Assembly (NCBI GenBank): GCA_052148295.1
Contig: JBKQIP010000161.1
Coordinates: 1 to 26,460, forward strand
Direction of reading: 5' to 3'
DNA length: 26,460 nt
Source: Bog-473 sp052148295
GTDB lineage: Bacteria > Actinomycetota > Acidimicrobiia > Acidimicrobiales > RAAP-2
Both the position numbers and the translations under genes were made by a program. This document shows, piece by piece, positions 21,512 to 26,460 of the stretch. The notes under the pieces were generated by a model. It saw only the letters and a list, made by a program, of their open reading frames with translations. It did no database searches and had not been told where the DNA came from. The stretch's first letter is position 1. Every line of letters starts with the position of its first letter.

Positions 21512-21514
21512 CGC

Positions 21515-22723
21515 ATGCCCTACAACGAAGGCCGGCTGGTCCACGATGCCGATGCCCACATCATGGAGACGCCGACCTGGCTGCGGGACCACGCCGAGGA
21601 GGCGTTCCGGGATCGTCTCCCCGTCCTGCGCTACGCCAGCGGCAACGAGCTGCGACAGACGGGGGACCCCGACGAGCAGCAGAGCGACCTGGCGGCCTCC
21701 TTCGCGCGGCTGCGCGAGCGCCACCGCTCGGCCGACTTCCGGGCCGCTGAGGCGGCCGAGATCATGCAGCGCAAGAACTTCGCCGCCACCGGCGCCTTCA
21801 TCGCCGAGGACCGGCCCCGGGCCCTCGACCTGCTGGGCTTCGGCAGCCAGCTGGTCTTCAACACCTTCCACAACGGCCGGCTCCACGATCTGGAGCACGG
21901 CGGCGACGCGGACCTGGCCTATGCCGCCGCCCGCGCCCACAACCGGGGCATGCTCGAGTTCTGCGCGGTCGACCCCCGGCTCCTGGCCTCGTGCTACGTC
22001 CCCCTGGTCGACCCCGAGCGGGCCGTCCACGCCGCCGGCGACGCCATCGACCAGGGCGCGGCAGCCCTGCTGGTGGCGTCGGGGTGCCCGCCCGCCTTCT
22101 CCCCCAGCCACCGCGACCTCTTCGGCGTGTGGGCCCGGGCCGAGGAGGCCGGGATCCCCGTCGTCTTCCACGTGGGCGGGACGGGCGACCTGATCGACCC
22201 CCACTACTTCGCCAACGGCCTGCCCGTGCCCCACGACTTCCACGGGGGAGACGAGAACTTCCGCTCGGTCGACTACATGGGCATCCCCGGACCCCCGGCC
22301 CAGACGCTGGCCACCTTGATCTTCGACGGCGTGCTCGAGCGTTTCCCTCGTCTGCGCATCGGGGTGATCGAGCAGGGGGCGATCTGGGTGCCGTCCTGGC
22401 TGCGCCAGATGGAGTCGGCCTTCGAGGCCTTCCACCGTCACGAGGAACGGTTGCAGAGCCTGTCGCTCCGCCCGGGCGACTACGTCCATCGGCAGGTCCG
22501 CTTCACCCCCTACCCCACCGAGGACGTCGGTTGGATCGTGGCTCAGGGCGGGGCGGACCTGGTCATGTTCTCGTCGGACTACCCGCACGTCGAAGGGGGG
22601 CGCAAGCCCATCGAGCGCTTCGAGGCCTCGCTGGGCGATGCCGGCGAGGACGTGCGCCGCGCCTTCTACGTCGACAACTTCCTGTTCCTGATGGGACCGG
22701 CCGGCGCCCAGCTGGCGGCCTGA
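21515..22723 (+). CDS. Amidohydrolase-family (COG2159-type) metal-dependent hydrolase
   Basis: A 402-residue TIM-barrel hydrolase or decarboxylase of the amidohydrolase-2 family. The N-terminal metal motif is DADAH (Asp11-x-Asp13-x-His15). Mid-protein IPVVFHVGGTGD supplies a conserved His, RIGVIEQGAIWVPSWLRQM is a family signature, and FSSDYPHVEGG near residue 355 gives the late Asp-His. Such proteins act on diverse C-C or C-N bonds, and several serve aromatic or steroid catabolism, but none of these residues fixes a substrate. The ATG start has a strong AAAGGGAGG. It faces away from the fadE30 block across a shared 168-bp regulatory region and is followed 20 bp later by the serine hydrolase. 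Co-regulation with the steroid genes is plausible, not shown. Confidence 0.85.
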   Translation: MPYNEGRLVHDADAHIMETPTWLRDHAEEAFRDRLPVLRYASGNELRQTGDPDEQQSDLAASFARLRERHRSADFRAAEAAEIMQRKNFAATGAFIAEDRPRALDLLGFGSQLVFNTFHNGRLHDLEHGGDADLAYAAARAHNRGMLEFCAVDPRLLASCYVPLVDPERAVHAAGDAIDQGAAALLVASGCPPAFSPSHRDLFGVWARAEEAGIPVVFHVGGTGDLIDPHYFANGLPVPHDFHGGDENFRSVDYMGIPGPPAQTLATLIFDGVLERFPRLRIGVIEQGAIWVPSWLRQMESAFEAFHRHEERLQSLSLRPGDYVHRQVRFTPYPTEDVGWIVAQGGADLVMFSSDYPHVEGGRKPIERFEASLGDAGEDVRRAFYVDNFLFLMGPAGAQLAA

Positions 22724-22743
22724 GCGACGCACGAGGAGACCAC

Positions 22744-23934
22744 ATGGACACCGTCATCGGGGGCCACGTCGAGCCCGGCTTCGAGGGCGTGCGGGACGCC
22801 TTCGCCCGGAACTTCGAGGCCGGGCGCGAGGTGGGGGCCGCCTTCTGCCTGCACGTGGGCGGCCGCCCGATGGTCGACCTCTTCGGCGGCACGTTCGACC
22901 AGCAGGGGGACCGGCCGTACGACCGGGACACCCTCCAGCTGGTCTTCTCGTCGACCAAGGGCGCCACGGCGGTCTGCGCCAACCTGCTGGCCCAGCGGGG
23001 CCAACTCGACCTCGCCGCGCCGGTGGCCCGCTACTGGCCCGAATTCGCGCAGGCGGGCAAGGGGGATCTCCCCGTCCTGTACCTGCTCACGCACCAGGCC
23101 GGCCTGCCGGCCCTCGACGCCACCCTGAGCGCCGAGGCCGTCCAGGCCTGGGACCCCGTGGTGGCCGCCCTGGCCGCACAGGCCCCGTTCTGGGAGCCCG
23201 GCACGGCGCACGGCTACCACGCCCTCACCTACGGGTGGCTGGTGGGCGAGGTGGTGCGGCGCATCACGGGGCGCTCCCTCGGCACCTACTTCGCCGAGGA
23301 GATCGCCCAGCCGCTGGGCCTGGAGTTCTGGATCGGCCTGCCGGCGGCGCACGAGCACCGGGTCTCTCCCATCATCGGCAGCCTGCTTCCCGAGGACGCC
23401 GACGCCGCGGGCATGCCGGCCGACTTCTCGCAGACGCTCCTGGCCCGGGCCCTCAACGCCGGCGGCGCCTTCCCCGACGTCGGCTTCGCCAACGAGCGGG
23501 ACTGGCACGCGGCGGAGCTCCCGGCCGCCAACGGCATCACCAACGCCCGCTCCCTCTCCCGCCTGTATGCCGGCCTGATCGGGACCGTCGAGGGGGGACC
23601 GGCCGAGGCCGTCCTGACCGGAGCCCAGGTGGACCAGGCGCGCCGGGTGCGCACCTTCGGCGCCGACCAGGTCTTCCTCTCGGTGGGCTTCCCCGTCGAG
23701 CAGCACATCGGTCAGGGCTTCTGGATCGCCAACCCCTACGCCCTGTTCGGCGGCGAGGGGTCCTTCGGCCACGGGGGCGCCGGGGGCTCGTACGGGTTCG
23801 CCGATCCCGAGAACGGTCTGGCCGTCGGCTACGTCATGAACCAGATGGCGGCGGGCATGCTCGGTGACCCCCGGGCCCACGGGCTGATCGAGGCCTGCTA
23901 CGCCGCCATCGGGGCCACGCCGAAATACATCTAG
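22744..23934 (+). CDS. Class C beta-lactamase-fold serine hydrolase (EstB/LipL-like esterase)
   Basis: A 396-residue serine hydrolase. The Ser-x-x-Lys catalytic motif is SSTK with Ser69 and Lys72, in LQLVFSSTKGATAVCANLLA. The second-motif Tyr lies in GTAHGYHALTYGWLVGEVV near residue 160. The third-motif region is FGHGGAGGSYGFADPENG near 340. This pattern fits the esterase branch of the beta-lactamase/penicillin-binding superfamily (EstB, mycobacterial Lip proteins) more than a true beta-lactamase. No signal peptide or membrane helix is seen, so it is probably cytoplasmic. GAGGAG lies 5 nt before the ATG. It is likely co-transcribed with the amidohydrolase. The natural ester is unknown. Confidence 0.87.
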   Translation: MDTVIGGHVEPGFEGVRDAFARNFEAGREVGAAFCLHVGGRPMVDLFGGTFDQQGDRPYDRDTLQLVFSSTKGATAVCANLLAQRGQLDLAAPVARYWPEFAQAGKGDLPVLYLLTHQAGLPALDATLSAEAVQAWDPVVAALAAQAPFWEPGTAHGYHALTYGWLVGEVVRRITGRSLGTYFAEEIAQPLGLEFWIGLPAAHEHRVSPIIGSLLPEDADAAGMPADFSQTLLARALNAGGAFPDVGFANERDWHAAELPAANGITNARSLSRLYAGLIGTVEGGPAEAVLTGAQVDQARRVRTFGADQVFLSVGFPVEQHIGQGFWIANPYALFGGEGSFGHGGAGGSYGFADPENGLAVGYVMNQMAAGMLGDPRAHGLIEACYAAIGATPKYI

Positions 23935-23970
23935 CGGGCGCGGGGTTGTAGAGGGAGAGAGGTGAGGGCC

Positions 23971-24423
23971 ATGCTGCGCAAGCACAAGGATCAGGAGCCG
24001 GCCGTGGACTACGAAGTGACCAAGACCGAGGACGAGTGGAAGGCGGAGCTGACGCCGGAGCGCTACGCCGTGCTGCGCAAGGCCGGTACCGAGCCGGCCT
24101 GGTCGGGCGAGCTGCTGCACGTCGACGGCGAGGGCGTGTTCCACTGCGCCGCCTGCAACGCCGAGCTCTTCGACACCGACGCCAAGTTCGAGTCGGGGTC
24201 GGGTTGGCCCAGCTTCGACCGGGCCCGATCGGCCGGCACCATCGTGGAGCACACCGATCGCAGCTTCGGCATGGCCCGGACCGAGATCCTGTGCGCCCGG
24301 TGCGGCGGTCACCTGGGGCATGTCTTTCCCGACGGGCCCACCGACACCGGGCTGCGCTACTGCGTGAACTCGCTCTCGCTCACCTACGAGCCGTCCCCGG
24401 AGGACGCCGCCAGCGAGGAGTGA
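23971..24423 (+). CDS. msrB: Peptide-methionine (R)-S-oxide reductase MsrB
   Basis: A 150-residue MsrB that repairs R-methionine sulfoxide in proteins. The structural zinc ligands are Cys59-x2-Cys62 (CAAC) and Cys108-x2-Cys111 (CARC). The catalytic Cys131 lies in LRYCVNSLSL, with the family signatures FESGSGWPSF and GHLGHVFPDGP. Start choice is uncertain among three in-frame codons. GTG 23962 has GGGAG 5 nt upstream, and ATG 23971 is used here. GTG 24004 has AGGAG 6 nt upstream and begins closest to the usual MsrB N-terminus (DYEVTKTEDEWKAELTPERY). It lies 36 bp after the serine hydrolase and converges with the micro-ORF at 24426, with only 2 bp between stops. Confidence 0.93.
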   Translation: MLRKHKDQEPAVDYEVTKTEDEWKAELTPERYAVLRKAGTEPAWSGELLHVDGEGVFHCAACNAELFDTDAKFESGSGWPSFDRARSAGTIVEHTDRSFGMARTEILCARCGGHLGHVFPDGPTDTGLRYCVNSLSLTYEPSPEDAASEE

Positions 24424-24425
24424 GG

Positions 24426-24557
24426 TCAGGCCAGGCGCCCCTCGACGACGTCGAAGACGGCGGCCAGGTGGGCCGCCTCGGCCTCGTGACCGAGCGGCCG
24501 CAGCAGCGCCTCGGCCAGCGCCAGTGCCGCGCAGATCTCGAAGACCTCCTCCTTCAT
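24426..24557 (-). CDS. 43-residue micro-protein, unknown function
   Basis: A short acidic, helix-prone protein (MKEEVFEICAALALAEALLR at the start, then GHEAEAAHLAAVFDVVEGRL). I do not recognise it. Support for coding comes from uniformly GC-ending codons, and from the ATG at 24557 overlapping the stop of the 61-residue ORF by 4 nt (ATGA), the usual sign of translational coupling. It is the last gene of the ssb transcript. The pattern of Ala and Leu at 3-4 spacing would suit an amphipathic helix or helix pair, perhaps binding its membrane neighbour or a protein surface. That is speculation. Confidence 0.55.
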   Translation of the reverse strand: MKEEVFEICAALALAEALLRPLGHEAEAAHLAAVFDVVEGRLA

Positions 24558-24739
24558 GAAGGCGATCGTCTCCGGGAACCGGATCGGTGCACCAGCAGCG
24601 CCGCCCCGTAGCCCGCCACCGCGCTGCCCAGGCCCACCATCGTCAGGGAAGCGGTGATCCGGTGGCGCCACAACGTCAGCAGGGTCACGATCAGGTGGCG
24701 GCCGACGGGCAGGCCGAACGAGGTGATCAACCAGGGCAC
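24554..24739 (-). CDS. 61-residue single-pass membrane micro-protein, unknown function
   Basis: It starts at a GTG (24739) only 3 nt after the ssb stop. The first half has a weakly hydrophobic amphipathic stretch (GRHLIVTLLTLWRHR). A membrane span follows near residues 30-50 (ASLTMVGLGSAVAGYGAALL), then a basic Ser/Arg tail (HRSGSRRRSPS). By the positive-inside rule either end could be cytosolic, since both flanks are basic. Codons are GC-ending until the tail. It overlaps the next ORF by 4 nt. I recognise no family. A prediction artefact is possible, but the spacing to its neighbours argues for a gene. Confidence 0.55.
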   Translation of the reverse strand: MPWLITSFGLPVGRHLIVTLLTLWRHRITASLTMVGLGSAVAGYGAALLVHRSGSRRRSPS

Positions 24740-24742
24740 CGC

Positions 24743-25165
24743 TCACGCCTCTACCGCTTCGGGGTCCGACCCGGCGGCGGCCTCGGCGCCCACCTCGGGG
24801 GTGGCGCGGCGCTCGGTGCGCCGGACATCGGCCGTGGCGAAGCGCAGGCTCGGTCCGACCTCGTCGGCGGTGATCTCGACCTTGGCGCGGTGCTCGCCCT
24901 CCTCGGTCTCCCAGGTGCGCTGCTCGAGCCGACCGGTGACCACGACGCGCATCCCCTTGGACAGGCTCAGCGCCACGTTCTCGGCCAGGTCCCTCCAGCA
25001 CACGACGTCGAAGAACGACGTCGCCTCCTGCCATTCCTGGGTGGCCCGGTCCTGCCAACGGCGATTGACGGCCACCCCCAGCTGGGCCGTGGCCTGCCCC
25101 TCCCGGGTGTAGCGGATTTCGGGTTCCCGGGTCAGGTTGCCCGTGATGGTCGTGGTGTTGGCCAT
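24743..25165 (-). CDS. ssb: Single-stranded DNA-binding protein, tip-less (SsbB-like) form
   Basis: A 140-residue OB-fold protein: MANTTTITGNLTREPEIRYT, QLGVAVNRRW, SFFDVVCWRDLAENVALSLS, KGMRVVVTGRLEQRTWE and KVEITADEVGPSLRFA cover the ssDNA-binding domain (about 1-110). The C-terminal tail is short and ends GSDPEAVEA, without the acidic DDDIPF-type tip that recruits repair proteins. That matches the second, SsbB-type paralogue of actinobacteria more than the essential replication SSB, which normally sits with rpsF and rpsR. The ATG at 25165 has GAGGAG 7 nt upstream. It heads a three-gene unit with the two micro-ORFs. A partnership of SsbB with DNA transfer or uptake, as in streptomycete segregation or competence, is only a thought. 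Confidence 0.92.
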   Translation of the reverse strand: MANTTTITGNLTREPEIRYTREGQATAQLGVAVNRRWQDRATQEWQEATSFFDVVCWRDLAENVALSLSKGMRVVVTGRLEQRTWETEEGEHRAKVEITADEVGPSLRFATADVRRTERRATPEVGAEAAAGSDPEAVEA

Positions 25166-25300
25166 GGCGTGCTCCTCGTGTTCGCAACGTCCCCGCCGGT
25201 GCGGGGCCACGGGGAGTGTGGCGGAGCCACCTTGCCGGGAACCTTGCCGACGCGGCCCGACACCTCACCGGCCCGGCCCGGCCCGCGGGGCGGGGCCGGC

Positions 25301-25356
25301 GGGCGGGCAAAGCGGGGCAAGGCGAGGCAAAGGCAAAGCGAGGCGAGGCGAGGCGA
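25301..25356. repeat. Purine-rich imperfect short-repeat tract
   Basis: The plus strand holds runs of GGCAA, GGCAAA and GGCGA/AGGCG units, ending in four near-perfect AGGCG copies, between ssb and ftsX. No gene fits. Within the 221-bp gap 25166-25386 it is the only notable structure besides a GC-rich stretch at 25265-25300; it lies downstream of ftsX and upstream of ssb. Confidence 0.5.
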
Positions 25357-25386
25357 GCCGGAGTGCCGCCGTGCGCGGCCGCCGCG

Positions 25387-26268
25387 TCAGACGTCGAGGA
25401 AACGGCGGATGGCGATGGCCGATCCCAGCGAGCCGATGATCACGCCCACCAGGACCACGACGGCATTGGTCAGGACGACCTCCCCACCCGTCATGTGCAT
25501 CGCCGTCAGCACGTTGCTGCTGTTGCCACTGCCGTAGTGGTTGATGACCAGATAGAGCACGTAGACGGCCAGCGCGGCCAGGCCCGAGCCCAGCAGTCCC
25601 TGGATCAGACCCTCCGACATGAAGGGCACGCGGATGAACCAGTTCGTGGCCCCCACCAGCTTCATCACCGAGACCTCGCGCCGGCGGGCGAAGATGGCCA
25701 TCCTGATGGTGTTGAGGATGAGCACCGATGCCGACAGCAGCAGGACCACCGCCACGGTGAGGAACACCCACTGCAGGACCCTGATGACGCTCTGCATCGT
25801 CTTGATCTGCTGGCCGGGGTACTTGACGTCGAAGACCCCCGGTTTGCCGTAGAAGGCCAGGTACAGCGCGGGCGCCTGGGACGGGTTGGTGAGCTGGCAG
25901 CGGAACGACGCCGGGTAGTTGGCCTGGGTGGTGGCGGCCACCTCGTCGGCGGGGAGGACGCGCTTGGCCTCGCTGTAGTCGTAGGACTGTGACCGGTAGT
26001 TGCACGTCTTCACGTAGGGCGACTGGTGGAGCTGGGCACGGATGGCGGCCGTCTGTGCCGCGCCCGCGGACGGATCGACCCAGACGATGGTCTGGACGCC
26101 GTTCTGCCACAGCTCGGTCGCCTTGGACGCCCCCTGCTTCAACAGGAGCGCCGAGCCGACCAGGGCGAGTGACACGGCCACGGTCAGGATGGCCGCCGCC
26201 GTCATCAGTCGGTTGCGCCACAGGTTGGTGACGGCCTCCTTCGATACGTATGCCGGGGAGACGGGCAT
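25387..26268 (-). CDS. ftsX: Cell-division protein FtsX
   Basis: A 293-residue FtsX, the membrane half of the FtsE-FtsX complex that activates peptidoglycan hydrolases at the division site. The order is typical: a short cytosolic N-terminus (VSKEAVTNLWRNRLMTAAAI), TM1 about 22-44, and an extracytoplasmic domain about 45-165 with two Cys likely to pair (KTCNYRS and FRCQLT). TM2 is about 166-190 (VFLTVAVVLLLSASVLIL), the coupling loop is ARRREVSVMKLVGATNWFIR, and TM3 (about 220-245) and TM4 (about 262-285) follow. The ATG shares its first base with the ftsE stop (TGATG), so the pair is coupled. The usual actinobacterial downstream gene smpB is not next to it; the next gene is ssb. Confidence 0.93.
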   Translation of the reverse strand: MPVSPAYVSKEAVTNLWRNRLMTAAAILTVAVSLALVGSALLLKQGASKATELWQNGVQTIVWVDPSAGAAQTAAIRAQLHQSPYVKTCNYRSQSYDYSEAKRVLPADEVAATTQANYPASFRCQLTNPSQAPALYLAFYGKPGVFDVKYPGQQIKTMQSVIRVLQWVFLTVAVVLLLSASVLILNTIRMAIFARRREVSVMKLVGATNWFIRVPFMSEGLIQGLLGSGLAALAVYVLYLVINHYGSGNSSNVLTAMHMTGGEVVLTNAVVVLVGVIIGSLGSAIAIRRFLDV

Positions 26269-26460
26269 CAGGGGCGGGCCAGGAAGGTGCCGGGCACCTC
26301 GAACTCGGAGTCGGCGGTGGGCGTCTGGTCCACGAGGGACCCGGTCGGCATGCCGGCCCCGCCCGCCACCGTGGCGCTGTCGATGTCGTACACCCCGTGG
26401 GCCTGGTCGCGCACGAGGATGCCCCGGTCGAGCTCGATGACCCTGCGGCGCATCTGGTTG
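26268..26460 (-). CDS. ftsE: Cell-division ATP-binding protein FtsE (C-terminal end, cut by window edge)
   Basis: The last 63 or so residues of FtsE, the ABC-type ATPase partner of FtsX, run in from the right edge. NQMRRRVIELDRGILVRDQA, then HGVYD, is the usual FtsE end after the H-loop. Here about 38 further residues follow (SATVAGGAGMPTGSLVDQT and on), a disordered-looking extension absent from the short FtsE of E. coli. Walker motifs lie outside the window. The stop overlaps the ftsX start by one base. Confidence 0.85.
   Translation of the reverse strand, partial: NQMRRRVIELDRGILVRDQAHGVYDIDSATVAGGAGMPTGSLVDQTPTADSEFEVPGTFLARP

Noticed and set aside
21347..21514. A KstR2-type site (AnCAAGnnCTTGnT) for the steroid block
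   Set aside because: No match was found by eye in this intergenic region; the palindrome present is CTGACG-N3-CGTCAG.
25301..25356. Possible CRISPR or transposon end in the purine-rich tract
   Set aside because: Units are 5-6 bp and imperfect, with no spacers, inverted ends or target duplications.
1..26460. tRNA, rRNA, riboswitch or insertion-sequence features
   Set aside because: No cloverleaf, rRNA core, transposase motif or terminal inverted repeats were recognised on either strand; a covariance-model search was not possible here.

Overview
The window is high-GC (about 70%), with frequent GTG starts, tightly packed genes and several short-spaced divergent promoters. It carries a fused PafB-PafC regulator, a FadE30/IpdF/FadD3 steroid-ring module, FtsE-FtsX and FmdB/TldD/TldE genes. 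Together these point to an actinobacterium. Acidimicrobiia or a related uncultured lineage is my best guess, but it is an inference from gene content and not proven.

Layout. 1-728: the start of a lysine/alanine-repeat, histone H1-like gene that runs off the left edge, then about 500 bp of less GC-rich DNA with no convincing gene. 729-3508: a convergent pair made of a VirD4/TraG-type coupling ATPase (+) and a short MobF/TrwC relaxase (-), with no other conjugation genes in view. 3543-6391: a single-polypeptide PafBC regulator (-) lying just upstream of the relaxase on the same strand, divergent from a CtaG-type membrane protein. 6417-9209: a small conserved-looking hypothetical gene, an acyl-CoA carboxylase beta-like gene and moaC (all -), divergent from an FmdB zinc-ribbon gene (+) that has a CIRCE-like operator in its leader. 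9268-15707: tldE-tldD (-), then divergently a hotdog thioesterase, an MFS transporter and dxs (+). 15759-21346: a minus-strand operon-like block fadE30-ipdF-fadD3-Zn-dependent alcohol dehydrogenase, followed by a short RmlA-like nucleotidyltransferase. 21515-24423: an amidohydrolase, a class C beta-lactamase-fold serine hydrolase and msrB (+). 24426-26460: ftsE (partial) and ftsX, then a tip-less ssb followed by two tiny overlapping ORFs (all -).

How the genes work together. FadE30, IpdF and FadD3 are the enzymes that mycobacteria use to activate and start degrading the C/D-ring propionate (HIP) left after cholesterol ring cleavage. Here they overlap by 4 nt at each junction. A 21-bp imperfect palindrome sits at the -35 position of the likely promoter, which suggests one repressor controls the block. 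Many starts lack a Shine-Dalgarno sequence but have a TANNNT box exactly 7-9 nt upstream, the layout of leaderless actinobacterial transcripts. One such box, at 12033-12039, appears to serve two divergent genes at once.

The least explained parts are the orphan coupling-protein/relaxase pair next to PafBC, the CIRCE-like site in front of fmdB, and the two micro-ORFs behind ssb. All functions are read from sequence and remembered family features; no database search was run.
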